Part shown: positions 18,691-29,370 of the stretch, piece by piece | Position numbering within the stretch: position 1 is the stretch's first letter | Layout of the letters: every line of letters starts with the position of its first letter | Assembly: GCA_951640165.1 (NCBI GenBank) | Contig: OX621252.1 | Coordinates: forward strand, 27,983,934 to 28,047,933 | Reading direction: 5' to 3' | Source of the DNA: Pseudoips prasinana | Lineage: Eukaryota; Arthropoda; Insecta; Lepidoptera; Nolidae | DNA: 64,000 nt | Translations under genes and position numbers: made by a program | Notes under the pieces: generated by a model | Databases searched by the model: none | Told to the model about the DNA's origin: nothing | Seen by the model: only the letters and a program-made list of their open reading frames with translations

Positions 18691-19139
18691 TCCGGCGATC
18701 CCGAAAAATTTAAATTTAACTGCATACTCCATGAAATGTAATTAACTCACTTTGAGACAAATAACAGTTTCCCTGTTAGACTGCACGTGTGGCGCAGCGG
18801 CTAATGCCCGGTTCCTTTATTTTACGATCCGTCATTGGACCAACGTTACCATCCGTAATTCAGCTACCGATACCGATGCAAAACTAGTGTTCCACAATGC
18901 CCTACCTGCGACGAACATCCGTAGTTTAAACCACCTACGACTCGTTCGGCGATGAACCTCTCGCTCCACTTCACGATTAGTTATAACAAAACGTCTACGT
19001 CAATTATGCAACTAAAATCATTTATTATTCTGTAATATTATGTGAGTAATAGTACAAATTCCTGTACTTATAGTTACAGTAATAATTTAATTTGCGTTTT
19101 AGGTTTAAAATATTTATAAAACATTAGTATTGAAAATTT

Positions 19140-19337
19140 GATGTTACGAGTGCATGGTGTGAACAAAACGCGTAACATGAAAGCGCATGGCGCATGCGTC
19201 TGTCGTCTGACGTCTGTCCAGGAGTATTTTATGGTTTCTAAATAAGTTTTTAAATTGAGTATTTAATCTAAGGTTTGTGGTTATGAAATCTTAGAAGATA
19301 GAAAAATAATCAACCCTTTCTAACGGAAAACAAAGTC
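19140..19337 (+). promoter_or_regulatory. candidate promoter / 5' leader
   Basis: CpG-rich patch containing 'gcgcatggcgcatgcgtc' (19183-19200), close to the NRF-1/Ewg site YGCGCAYGCGCR known from metazoan promoters. It lies about 140 bp upstream of the candidate first exon at 19338. No TATA box is seen. Inference from motif and position only. Confidence 0.3.
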
Positions 19338-19523
19338 ATGAATTCTCTATCAGTTTCAGAGCTAGACATCACGGAAATCTCCTCAAACACTATGTTAACT
19401 ACCAAAATAAAAAATAAACTTGCGCGTTATGACTATTCAATGCCCTGTACTTCCGTATTGCTTTGTTTCATTATATTATTATTTATATTCCGCAACCGCG
19501 ACTTTATCCACATCGGAAAAAAG
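19338..19523 (+). CDS. candidate first coding exon, N-terminal signal anchor
   Basis: 62 codons from ATG 19338 (context aaagtcATGA) to a consensus 5' splice site AAG|GTAACT at 19523/19524, ending in phase 0. The peptide starts MNSLSVSELDITEISS. It has one clear membrane segment at residues 39-51 (SVLLCFIILLFIF) flanked by charged residues, as in a type II signal anchor or tail-in membrane protein. Without splicing the frame runs eight codons further to a stop at 19550. The family is not recognised and no partner exon is proved. The weak support is the CpG/NRF-1-like patch just upstream. Confidence 0.33.
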
Positions 19524-19644
19524 GTAACTTTATTACAATGTCACACATAATATAAGAAACTAAGTAAGAATCGTATTTCGCATACAAGTTTAATCCTTCT
19601 ATTTCACCCGTTTAGAGGTTGATTTTTGAAAAACGTTTTCTATG

Positions 19645-19782
19645 TACAGACGCCAGCACATCAAGCTACCTCAATCTATCAAATTTCGCCAATTAAAAGT
19701 GAACCTTATGCTTATGAGTAAACTAGAAAGTATGTAAAATAAATTTGACAGTTTGGGGCAGCTGGATGTGCTGGCGTCTGTA
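19645..19782 (+). mobile_element. TA-flanked MITE, copy 1
   Basis: 134-bp element (19647-19780) between TA dinucleotides. Terminal inverted repeats CAGACGCCAGCACATC / GATGTGCTGGCGTCTG. Two further copies lie at 47.34 and 60.57 kb. The TA target fits a Tc1/mariner-type transposase acting in trans. Confidence 0.88.
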
Positions 19783-19934
19783 CATCCCTTGACATCATAC
19801 TATCTCAGCACCAAATTTCAAAGCACAGACCAAACAGAACTATTACATATATTATAATATTAGTGTGCTATGCATTAAAAGTCAAAGTGACTTACATTTT
19901 TCTTCGGACTATCCCTAAATCGATATGCATTTCA

Positions 19935-20140
19935 TAATAACAGCTGGAAGAAATCCATTGCTGGACAAGCCTCCCCCAAGAATCATGTTGGGTGGATATG
20001 CCATAATCGCCACGCTTGGCAAATGGGTTGGCGATTGAAGTGGGATGGTCATAGTACACAGAAGGAAGCTGCCCATCCTCTGGTAGATATCTCCTCGGGT
20101 CGATGCCCCTCATGGGATGAGATAATGTGATAATATTGCA
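19935..20140 (-). mobile_element. Rep-G copy, reverse
   Basis: 'tccattgctggacaagcctc' is the 3' signature reversed. It is followed by 'ccataatcgccacgcttggc', 'ggaagctgcccatcctctgg' and 'tcgggtcgatgcccctcatg'. Confidence 0.75.
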
Positions 20141-20934
20141 AGATATGCATGTATGAAGGTTTTAATGCGAGGAAAGGAGATAAAAGGGGTTTGCAATACA
20201 TCGTACCGCATGGAAACAAGAAACAGGCATGAGTAAACGTATGTATTGTAAAATTATATGTAATATTTTTAACGTGCTGTTAAATATTTACATTACTGAC
20301 ATGACAACATAGGTTCTAGTTTAAACCGACCGTCTAATCTATGATAATCATCCTTCAAACTCAAGCACAATTACTAGCCAGCCATTCGATGCAAACCATG
20401 ACCAATCAACGTATTCCATGCAATTAATTCAGTAATATAATATATTCCGTAATTTACCGTTTGACTAGTTAGAAGCCACGCTTCGAAGCTCTCTTGTAAT
20501 TAACAAGCTAGTATGAATGTGGTGTTAATCTGATTGAAATTAATGAAACCATTTTATATATTTTGCAATGCGTAATAAGAAAAACATAAATCTAATCATT
20601 TAGTTTCACCATTCATCAACGTGGCAATGCTGCCACCATTCTAGGAACGTTACCCACTGGCACGAATTTTGAATAGGATTATATTTTTAGTTGAGTTTAG
20701 ATTTTAATTTAGCGTTCACTATTATTAATATTTCACCTTGTATAATTGGTTGCCTAATAACTAACATAATAATTTAGTGGGGAAAATGGTGTTATACTCT
20801 GGAATCGCTAAGACTGTTACATGGATACCGAATAATAATCGATGAAACAGAGGCAGCCTAAGACAACTTTGGCGGGACCAACTGGACAATTTTACGGGTA
20901 AGGTAAGATGTGGTTATAAATCACCAATAATCAT
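20141..20934. other. mostly unassigned; tiny RT C-terminal relic
   Basis: At about 20836-20905 the plus strand reads roughly RQPKTTLAGPT, reminiscent of the RGRP-TWRD motif at the end of RTE-type reverse transcriptases. It is too short to be sure. The rest is unrecognised. Confidence 0.3.
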
Positions 20935-21195
20935 CATCAGTAGCAGAAGATATCAGACTGACCTGATATCGTTCAATGCTGGACATAGGCATCCTCAAAA
21001 GTGTCTTTAACGTCGACATTTGGAAGGGTTTGACTTAGTCGCCGCGCTTAGCATGCGAGTTGGCGACCGCAGTTGGTTGCGCTGCTTCCCGATTATCTGC
21101 TGTATCTCACTGTCGTCTTTTACGAAACCCACGAGATGGTATGGGGTGGCCCTTTTACTCTTTCTGGGCCGAAAACCACACGGCCAATATTTTGA
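20935..21195 (-). mobile_element. Family D element, copy 1
   Basis: Read in reverse, it ends in the signature 'ccagcattgaacgatatcag' and a CATCAT-type tail. The body contains 'cttagcatgcgagttggcga' and 'gatggtatggggtggccctt', with 'aaaccacacggcc' at the far end. Other copies are at 27.98, 55.92 and 62.89 kb. Confidence 0.7.
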
Positions 21196-21738
21196 AGAAC
21201 ATTGAACAATGATTACAAAACACGAATCAACTACTTTCCCACGATTAAGAAAATCACTATGTCATGTCTAAAAAAATCAAACAATTAATCGTAAAATTAC
21301 AGCTCTTATCTCATCTTAATAATTATTATAAAAATAGTAATTGATTCACTTTATAATATGCTAAAACTGCATTTTTTCTCGCATTTACAGATTTTGTTGT
21401 ACTCTTATTACACCCTGTCTCACTTACGGACTGGTGATAGCATCTGGTTATGAGTGGTTCGATTTAAAAAAGAGTACTGAACATACAGAAATTTGGACTA
21501 GACCCTCCCTCTTACTTCTACTGCAACTCCTGCAGGCCTGGACCAACAGTGGCGAATAAATGCAACACTGAATGCTGAGGCACCAACATGTTCTAGATTG
21601 ATTTAACTGTCTTCGAATCCAGCAAAGAATTGAATCAGAAAGAAACAAGGGGAGCTAGAAAATAAAGTAGTTCCACTGCCCTCGTGACCAAAGCAGAAAA
21701 AAGAATTCACAAACTACGCAGAATTACATAAAAAAAAC
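21196..21738. other. no feature recognised
   Basis: Some phrases on the plus strand could be a worn RT thumb region, but I cannot support it. Confidence 0.4.
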
Positions 21739-21739
21739 A

Positions 21740-21960
21740 CAGTTTGAATCTCAAAAATGGGAAATCATAAATCCGATCGTCCGGTGGGTCTTGAACCTGC
21801 ACCATCTACCAAACCGGGGTAGGCGCTCTGCGTTAAGCTACGAACGATACACGCTGGCAGATCAAATGTAGGATTCCCTTTCTAACACCCTTCCGGCTTT
21901 GCATTGCGGATAATGCTATAAAATTTAAATATAATAACACAGTTCTAATCTAAATGGATA
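21740..21960 (-). mobile_element. SINE-D copy (tRNA-like)
   Basis: On the minus strand 'gtatcgttcgtagcttaacg' and 'cagagcgcctaccccggttt' form a tRNA-like head, with a worn B box 'ggttcaagacccacc'. The element shares 'aatctcaaaaatgggaa' and 'tttgcattgcggataatgct' with the two pieces at 62.34-62.45 kb. The head recurs at 62.79-62.88 kb on the plus strand. Confidence 0.6.
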
Positions 21961-22514
21961 CATTTTTCTTTTTAATTGGTTAACAAAGAATTTCATACAA
22001 ATAGTCAATATATTAATAAATTGAACCTGTTTGAATAGTAAATAACGAAAAGCAAGCTAACAAGAACAAATGTACCAACAGCAGCTTGAAATTTATCCCC
22101 CGAGCGCTACCTAGATAAAGACAAAAATTCAGAGTATTCACTGCAAGCAATTTTCGTAGTAAACAGGCTAATATTAAAACAGGAACAGAAAACAGGAGAA
22201 TCTTTGTGTAAAGATTCACAAGACGTTGAATAATATAGGACGCGGCAGGTCTATCCATAATGGAATTACACAAGGGACGGTCGTGTTTGCCCGCCAGGAT
22301 AAATGGCAGAAAAATATTTCCTATATGTACGTTGAGTTTATGTGATGTCGTCTTGATTAGAATGATGGGTTTTATTTAGGTTTGTTGGCTCTTGTTGCCA
22401 GGAGATTTTTACGAACACTATTTTGTTAACGGGCTTTAAATATTGAAGGGCTAGCACCTGACAATTGTTTTTTTTTAATTCAGATTAATTTCGGGTACTG
22501 TTTCATCATCATGA
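21961..22514. other. no feature recognised
   Basis: AT-rich stretch with no supported feature. Confidence 0.5.
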
Positions 22515-22740
22515 TAGGCGAAAGATATCCACTGTTGGATTAAAACCTTCGCCAAAGAACCCCGTAATAGCCGATCCAGCGCTGCTTGCATCGATCGGCT
22601 TTACGCATTTGTTTCAAAATCGTCGGCTCACCTTCTGGAGGGCCTACCACGCTGTGTCTTCCCGTTCGTGGTTGCTTATCAAGAACCCTTCTGCTCCACC
22701 GGCCGTCTATCTATTAACTATGTGAGATTACTCATAAAAA
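22515..22740 (-). mobile_element. RTE-type LINE 3' relic
   Basis: In reverse it carries the coding end of an RTE reverse transcriptase (compare 43.64 kb): 'tccactgttggattaaaacc' is the 3' signature reversed, then 'gtcggctcaccttctggagg', 'gtcttcccgttcgtggttgc' and 'aacccttctgctccaccggc'. Frames are broken. Confidence 0.65.
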
Positions 22741-22769
22741 GGTTGCTGTGCCGAGACAAGTTACTTTGC

Positions 22770-22985
22770 GCATAATACGCCGAAAGACATCAACTGCTGG
22801 ACAAAAATCTCTTCTGAAGATCTCCAGCATTGCCGGTCTTGCACTGCCCCAGGTTGTATTGGGCGGGCAACATAGCTTGTGGAACCGACGGCCACGCCGC
22901 TGAGGCAGAATGGAACTACGAGCTGGAAGACGCAGCGTGGGCAGGCCTCCCACAAGATGGACCGATGATACTGTAGGAAACGCTG
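22770..22985. repeat. RTE relic mosaic with an orientation switch
   Basis: Up to about 22848 it is the RTE 3' end in reverse ('cgaaagacatcaactgctgg'). From about 22859 it is the same coding end forward ('gcagcgtgggcaggcctccc', 'caagatggaccgatgata'). The join makes a tail-to-tail rearrangement. Confidence 0.55.
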
Positions 22986-23704
22986 GTACCCAATGGAAGT
23001 ATTTAATTACTTTCTTTATTGGATGGATTTTAAGTTTATTTTATTAAATAAACCTTGATTATCTTGACATGGAATATGTTAGCGAAAATTTACTACTGAT
23101 TTAAATTCAACTGGCGTCTTCAAGCATCGCGCTTCCTTTTCGTTGTTCTAAAGTTTCACGTTAATTCCGCAGCTTGTTCCATATTTGCAGACTTACATAC
23201 ATGAGATTTTCGAGACCAGAGTGAATGGCCATATTACGACATATAATAAGAATAGCACATCAGTTGAGATTGTTGTCAAGCTCAAAGCCATTGTATACAA
23301 AAAGTTAAATTTTTGCCACAATGTCTTCTATAAATATTATCAATAACTTTATAATTATTCAGAAATAAAATTACAAGCTTCTTGGATAGTTTTCTTGGAT
23401 TTTCACTATACCGGACGTACTTGGCATTTTTGAAGCAAAACTACAAGTACTTCGCCCGCTACGGCAGGATGGTGCCGCTCGGGAGAGAAACAGTGATCGT
23501 GCTCTTTAATACATACCAGTGCCCACAAATACTCTGGCTAGTAAAAGAAATTCTCGTGCCCAATTGATAATAAATGAAATAAATGCAGAGTATGCAATGG
23601 CCGTTCATATATTGTTTGATATTTGTCTTGAAAAGTAAATCTTCTGTGTATGGTCACCTATTTATTCTGGGGATAATATTTTAACTTTAATATTGTGTTT
23701 CGCT
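22986..23704. other. no named feature; one protein-like frame
   Basis: The plus strand at 23367-23567 is open and uses GC-richer codons (for example KYFARYGRMVPLGRETVIV), ending in TGA. No family is recognised. It may be a worn exon or chance. Confidence 0.25.
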
Positions 23705-23996
23705 ATTGTGTTTCGCTAATCCTGCTGTGTGGTGACGGCGACAAATATCTGAATCAGAATATCATCACCCCATCTCATCCCGTGGGGGGCGTAGAAGTCG
23801 ACCCGAGGGAATATCTACCAGAGGATGGGCAGCAGCTTCCTTCTGATTACTATGACCATCTTACTGCGATCGCCAACCCGCCTGCCAAGCGTGGCGATTA
23901 TGGCATATCCCCCAAAGACGATTCTTGAGGGAGGCTTGTCCAGCAGTGGACTTATTTAGCTGTAATGATGATGATGATGATGATTGTGTTTCGCTA
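23705..23996 (+). mobile_element. Rep-G copy with 14-bp target duplication
   Basis: The element (23719-23982) runs from 'cctgctgtgtggtgacggcg' to a GATGATG tail. It is flanked by ATTGTGTTTCGCTA at 23705-23718 and 23983-23996. The target word is itself duplicated just upstream (about 23692-23705). The 5' end is the same as in the 61.14-kb copy, so the family has a fixed 5' end and is not a set of random truncations. Confidence 0.82.
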
Positions 23997-24049
23997 TCGG
24001 CGGTAAGTTATGGTGTTAAGTTCTTTTTGTGAACTAAACATAATCTCCT

Positions 24050-24262
24050 TGACAAAACTAACTTAATACAAGCTAGCTAAATACCACTACCATTATAAAA
24101 TAAATTGTATAAATGTTTTAACATTCCGTGTACCTAAATATCTGTAATAAGTAACTAGAAATAATAACTGTATTACTACAAACATGTTCTGACTATTTAC
24201 AAGCGCTTTTTTAAAGTCTACGTGAATAAAAACCTTTTTATTTTATTTATTTATTTTATTTA
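24050..24262 (+). mobile_element. 3'-UTR fragment of the 7.8-13.5 kb LINE family
   Basis: 'acatgttctgactatttaca', 'agcgcttttttaaagtctac' and 'gtgaataaaaacctttttat' match the reverse complement of 7850-7920. The copy is 5'-truncated and ends in the same TTTATT tail. Confidence 0.85.
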
Positions 24263-24394
24263 ACAGAATAGGCATGCATAATATATATTATTCATATTTA
24301 TATTCATTTATTCATAATAGAACATAATAATAGTCTAAAGCACACTCAGGTAAATGTCAGTGGAGAGTAAAATCTATACTGCTTTAACACTCTA

Positions 24395-24600
24395 TATGCG
24401 AATATATAAAGCTAAAGAGTTGTTTGTTTGCTTGAACGCTCCAATCTTAGGAACTACTGGTCCGATTTGAAAAAATATTTCAAAGTTAGATTTCCCATTT
24501 ATCGAGGAAGGCTACAGGTTATATATCATTACGCTAAGACGAATAGGAGCGGAGCACCAAAGAAGAATGTGTAACCAAACGAGGCAGTGCTCTAGCAATC
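24395..24600 (+). repeat. probable Helitron-associated repeat fragment
   Basis: 'ggaactactggtccgatttg', 'atttatcgaggaaggctaca' and 'aataggagcggagcacca' are words I know from lepidopteran Helitron-like repeats. No termini are present. Confidence 0.4.
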
Positions 24601-25185
24601 TCACGATTTGGATAATGAATCCCGCCTCTGGGCACAAATTTTTCATCATATTATTACGGTACTCTATAGCATGTATATTTCAATTAAGTCTGAAAGTTCT
24701 TACTTTCACCTTAACAGTCTCTATTACATAGGCAAGAAGGGTGCTTTTCGTAGTCTAAGTGTATCCACTGACGCAATGTCAACTGTACGTAATTATTATA
24801 TTGAACAATAACAGCCACGTAATAACAAACAAGCAGGGCTTCTTCGTAATACTATCGTAATTCTCAGTACACTACAAGATATTGTTGTGAGTACCTACAA
24901 GCTTGGAATATTATAGTAAACTTAGAATGTAAACGGTTATTAATTAAGCATGGTGAAATCTTATACGTGTTAAACGTCGATTAACTTCATGTTACAAATG
25001 GTTGAATTTGATGATATTCGTAATATAGACTAAGTAAATACCAAATAGGGAGTCAGTACCTCAATACAGCCATGAGTCAAGGTTTGAACCCTAAAACGCA
25101 TGTGCTCTGGCGTGGGTAGTCTTATAAAAACAATAATAATAAGAAATATCATATGTCATTTCATTTCATTAATTATTGATAACAA
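24601..25185. other. no feature recognised
   Basis: AT-rich stretch with no supported feature. Confidence 0.5.
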
Positions 25186-25189
25186 TAGT

Positions 25190-25560
25190 TACAAGTCAGA
25201 ACATCACAATTAATAATTTCAATATTTTTTAAATCAATAATAATAATAACAATTCGTTTACAAAAAAAATAATGTATGTTGTAATACTTGTATACTATTC
25301 TAAATAATATGTTGTATACTATACTAATACAAAATTATGTCATCGATAGATTCATGAACACTGAGTCATAATCATAGAATTCTTCATCTACCAGCTAGAT
25401 TTTGAGCCTGCTTTTGAATATCATGGTGGAAACTGCATCTTTGATATCACCTGGTAGCCGGTTATAAAGGCCAGGTCCAATTACTTGAGCCGTTTTCTCT
25501 GACTTGCAAAGTTTATGGTTATTTGTACGTAGCCTATGCCTACTTAGTTATTTCCACCCC
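25190..25560 (-). pseudogene. LINE RT C-terminal relic
   Basis: On the minus strand the sequence reads SEKTAQVIGPGLYNRLPGDI, then VSTMIFKSRLK. This is the 'GP..YN.LP..I...FK..LK' block that closes ORF2 of CR1/Jockey LINEs. A stop follows shortly after (at the KI* position). The sequence below about 25330 would be its 3' UTR. It is a different subfamily from the LINE at 8.5 kb. Confidence 0.65.
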
Positions 25561-25589
25561 CTATTATATTAAACGACAGTATGACAATT

Positions 25590-25640
25590 AACACACTACC
25601 ATCTGATCCTAAACTAGGTAGAGCATGTAACAGATAATCT
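25590..25640 (-). repeat. SINE-B 3'-end scrap
   Basis: 'acacactaccatctgatcct' and 'aaactaggtagagcatgta' match the reversed SINE-B 3' end in diverged form. Confidence 0.4.
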
Positions 25641-25666
25641 AATTACATATTGACGTATGACATATG

Positions 25667-25932
25667 ACGGTCACCGTAGCCTAGTTGGTAGTGTTCCTGC
25701 CTACGAAGCTGGTGGTCCTGGGTTCGAATCCCGGTAAGTGCAAATATTTGTGTGATGAGCACGAATATTTGTTTCTGAGTCATGGATGTTTTCTATGTAT
25801 TTAAGTATTTATCAATCTATATAAGTATGTATATCGTCGCCTGGTACCCATAGTACAAGCTTTGCTTAGTTTGGGGCTAGGATGATCTGTGTGACACTGT
25901 CCCAAGATATTTATTTATTTATTTATTTATAT
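25667..25932 (+). mobile_element. SINE-A copy 3
   Basis: Complete head to tail with intact A and B boxes. It ends in a TTTA repeat and not the usual ATT repeat. Confidence 0.9.
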
Positions 25933-26227
25933 AGATTCTGGCTGATAGGTTGGTGTTCGCAGTATGAAGCTCATAATGAGCATGACTTTATATAAGAACT
26001 ACCTAGCTATTACCCGCGATTTGGTCCGCGACAATTTTGAATGATGACCAATATAACCTCTCATTGTATGTCTTACTCGCTTGAATAATATAGAAGAATT
26101 AAATGCTTGACTCTAACTATTGAGGAATGAGCCTACTCCTATATTTGTCTTGGATTTTTAATTGTAAAATAAATGAGTAATGGGAGGTCTGGATATCTTA
26201 TAGGGAAGTTCAGTTAATTTATCCATT

Positions 26228-26335
26228 ATAATATAATTATAATATCCTGGGACATTATTCACTCATAGCATCTGATCCCAAGCTAAGCAGATCTTAACCA
26301 GATAACTGATATATTACACATATTACTTTATAGAT
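26228..26335 (-). repeat. SINE-B 3' fragment
   Basis: 'cctgggacattattcactca', 'catctgatcccaagctaagc' and 'ccagataactgatatattac' are the SINE-B 3' end in reverse. No head. Confidence 0.6.
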
Positions 26336-26397
26336 AGACGCTGCAGCTTCATATACAGTATGTTAACGTACCAAGCGTACGTCTTTGATTTTATAAT

Positions 26398-26659
26398 AAT
26401 ATATTATATTAATAATATATTGGGACAGTGTCACACAGATCATCTTAGCCCCAAACTAAGCAAAGCTTGTACTATGGGTACCAGGCGACGATATACATAC
26501 TTATATAGATAGATAAATACTTATATACATAGAAAATATCCATGACTCAGAAACAAATATTCGTGCTCATCACACAAATATTTGCACTAACCGGGATTCG
26601 TACCCAGGACCACCAGCTTCGTAGGCAGGAGCACTACCAACTAGGCGACGGTGACCGTC
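26398..26659 (-). mobile_element. SINE-A copy 4
   Basis: Complete reversed copy. The 3' end is at the low side (gggacagtgtcacacagatc) and the head at the high side (ctaggcgacggtgaccgtca). The A box carries one change (TCGCCTAGTTGG). Facing copy 3 about 470 bp away, it makes an inverted pair. Confidence 0.9.
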
Positions 26660-27545
26660 AAAATCAATTTTAAATGCAGTGTTACCTATCTATTGAATAC
26701 ATTATTATGTTAAACACGTAGCACACCAATTTTAATAAGCACTTTTTCATTTTGTCTTAAAATATTGAATGCCAGAATTCATATCGTCATGTAATCAAAA
26801 AGAAGTTAAAAGTTACATGTAAGTAAGTCATGGTAGCAAGATGAATGAATGAAATGAAAAGAAGTAGGTACTGTTTTCTATCCCAACCTCGCAGTGAGCA
26901 ACTCAAACTTTAACTTTACTTAGAACAGTAACTGTATCAATATGTTAACAAGTATTGCTATTTTAAAACCAAACCACTTGCAACAAGTATATTGTTGGAA
27001 ACATAACAAACCTGACCTACTCATGAGTTTGAACATCAGTTTAAAAATAATAAACACTAGCTTCCGCTCGCAGAAAGTTTGTTTCTCATGCTAAACCTTA
27101 TTTTTCTATCCATCGGGAACATTTGTTTTTATATGGATAGCTTCTCTTCCTCTTATTATACAACATGTAACGCAATTAACGCAGTTCCTGAAATAGTTTA
27201 TTCAGAATCGTTTACTGAATCGATTTATATCATTTTGTATATCGGTAAATTTTTAATCCAAAATAATTAAAACTACGGAAATTATTGTCATATCAACCCT
27301 GTACAGTCAAAACCAATTGAAATGGACCGTAAGTCAAAGTAATAAGACTTATAAATCGCAGTTTTATTTGTATTCATACAAATTCCATCATTTAATACAA
27401 AATAAAGAAAAATAAACTTTATTCCAAGAAACTAATTTGGTAAATAACAATGCATATACATGTTAAATAAAAAAAACAGTGTATGTATTATGATTACAAC
27501 ATAAAATTCTAATTGGGGTGTTTGAGGGTGTGCGTTAATTACGTT
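26660..27545. other. no named feature
   Basis: A 3' splice-like site (cttccgctcgcag at about 27060-27072) precedes a frame open to 27270 with a hydrophobic start (LNLIFLSIGNICFYM). Unrecognised and weak. Confidence 0.3.
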
Positions 27546-27549
27546 ACAT

Positions 27550-27668
27550 GTTGTATATCTTGGGACAACTAACACACTGTCATCTGAACCCAACTAGGCA
27601 GAGCCTGTACTATGGTAACCAGACAACTGACAAACATACTTATATGTATATTTCTAAATACCTTTACA
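27550..27668 (-). repeat. SINE-B 3' fragment
   Basis: 'tgggacaactaacacactgt', 'ggcagagcctgtactatggt' and 'aaccagacaactga' are the SINE-B 3' half in reverse. Confidence 0.6.
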
Positions 27669-27890
27669 CATCATCAGCCTAATAGTGTCCACTGCTGGAC
27701 ATAGGCCTCCCCCAAAGGTTACTGTCGTCGCCTAAGCTACCTGTAGCAGCGCGGAATGGTGGGGCCGTGATCTGCGTCCCCGCACCCGCCCCCGCACTAG
27801 CCCTCACGTTGCACCAGCTTTGGTCGCCGCTGGACTTACTTGCCTTCCACGCGAGCCAGGGAACGGGCACGTCTTATTGTTGTAAACTTG
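27664..27890 (-). mobile_element. RTE-group 3' end with GC-rich body
   Basis: 'catcatcagcctaatagtgt' and 'ccactgctggacataggcct' are the reversed tail and signature. They lead into a GC-rich body ('cgcacccgcccccgcactag') unlike the rest of the window. A 63-codon minus-strand frame crosses it but has no recognised domain. Confidence 0.5.
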
Positions 27891-27979
27891 ACCAACTATT
27901 ACCAATATACCTATTTTATACAGTCCACTGCTTTTATTGAGAACACCCGTTAGGGCCTAAACAGGTTACTATAACGTTT

Positions 27980-28195
27980 CCATTTAGAGGGGTTTCCCGT
28001 AGGCACCACGCTTGGCATGCGAGTTGGAGACTACCACCCATCTGCGGTATGGCAGTTAGGTGGTTGTTAGTACGTAGGTGATGCTGCCCGAGTACATGAT
28101 GTATCCCTTAGTCGCCTTTTACAGCACCCAGGGGATGGTATGGGGTGGCTCTGTTATTCTATTTAGCCCGGAAACCACACGGCCTAATACCTATA
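27980..28195 (-). mobile_element. Family D element, copy 2 (5' part)
   Basis: 'cacgcttggcatgcgagttg', 'cccttagtcgccttttacag', 'gatggtatggggtggctctg' and 'gaaaccacacggcc'. The GATGATG end may lie in the preceding unit at 27.66 kb. Confidence 0.65.
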
Positions 28196-28303
28196 TATTA
28201 TGCAGTAGGTGTGCCTCGCGATTTCATCCGCGTTAAACTTTATAAATTATCACAGCTCCTCTCCCGTGGGTATTAGCGTGATAATATGTAGCCTATATGT
28301 TGA
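28196..28303 (-). mobile_element. Helitron family 1, 3'-part fragment
   Basis: Reversed 3' half of the family at 50.59 kb ('taaattatcacagctcctct', 'gcctatatgttgaccc'). It joins directly to a forward copy at about 28305. Confidence 0.7.
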
Positions 28304-28304
28304 C

Positions 28305-28527
28305 CCTAAAATATAGTTTTTAGAATTTTTGTCTGTTTGTCTGTATGTATGTCCGGGCTAAACTCAAAAAGTACTGCATGGATTTACTTAAAATTTTGCA
28401 TGAATATTACTTAAAGATCGGGTCAACATATAGGCTATACTGGTATATTATCAAGCTATCAACTACGGGGGAGGAGCTGTGATAATTTATAAGGTTTTAC
28501 GCGGGTAAAACCGCGGGGCACAACTAG
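28305..28527 (+). mobile_element. Helitron family 1, 5'-truncated copy with intact 3' end
   Basis: 'tttttagaatttttgtctgt' to 'cgcggggcacaactag'. The GCGGGT/ACCGC hairpin and CTAG end (28524-28527) are followed by T, as at a Helitron 3' terminus. Confidence 0.8.
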
Positions 28528-28539
28528 TAATATAATAAA

Positions 28540-28860
28540 CTAGCTGAGCCCGCCGTTTTACCCGCGTTACATTTTATAAATTATCATAGCTCCTCCCCCG
28601 TAAGCGATAGCGTGATAATATATAGCCTATATGTTGACCCGACCTCTTAGTAATATTCATGCAAAATTTGAAGTAAATCCATCCAGAATTTTTTGAGTTT
28701 AGCCCGGACATACATATAGACAAACAGACAAAAATTCTAATAACTATATTTTTGGCTTCGATATCGATTGTAGATCACGCCCCAAGTATAATTTAAAAAA
28801 AAATATTCAATGTACAGTTTTGACTTTCCTACGATTTTATTATATGTATAATAATATAGA
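28540..28860 (-). mobile_element. Helitron family 1, full-length reversed copy
   Basis: The 3' CTAG is at 28540-28543 and the 5' TC at 28859-28860 on the minus strand. Flanks are T after the 3' end and A before the 5' end, which fits insertion into AT. The interior matches the copies at 50.59 and 62.01 kb. Non-autonomous and non-coding. Confidence 0.82.
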
Positions 28861-28869
28861 TAAATCACA

Positions 28870-28975
28870 CACCCATACACATAACAAATAATCACACAAA
28901 TAAATTCTTGTGGATAGGCATCGAACCCATAACTCGGGCTTAGTAGTCTCTGTCACCAAAAACTAGAACAACAGC
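28870..28975 (-). repeat. tRNA-headed SINE relic
   Basis: On the minus strand, B box 'ATGGGTTCGATGCCT' followed by 'tttatttgtgtgatta'. SINE-C-like and degenerate. Confidence 0.45.
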
Positions 28976-29370
28976 CCATTTAAAATTCCAATTTCTTTTC
29001 CTCTACTCCTAGCAACATGTGTGCAAAATTTCACAAATATTGTTGTGTGGAAAACGCGTGAAAGCCGTCTTCAAATGAAGAAATAACTCGCATTTGTTTT
29101 AGTTTAGTTAAGAAATTCTCTTTGAATATAAAATATGTAAAAGGCTTTTAAAATGTACTTTATTATCTGTTTGAATAATAAATATCATGCTTTACTAGTA
29201 CTTAGGTACTTAAAACTAAATTATAACTAAGTTCGTTCTAGCTAACCATCTAGGGGCACACAAAAGAAGGTGATTTGGAAGGGTCGTTGTCATCGAAATC
29301 GATAAGGAGGACTATATATATATATATATATAAATATATACATATTATATGCTTCGTCTCTAAATTCACA
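28976..29370. other. no feature except a TA microsatellite
   Basis: An AT dinucleotide run lies at about 29312-29340. The rest is unrecognised. Confidence 0.5.
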
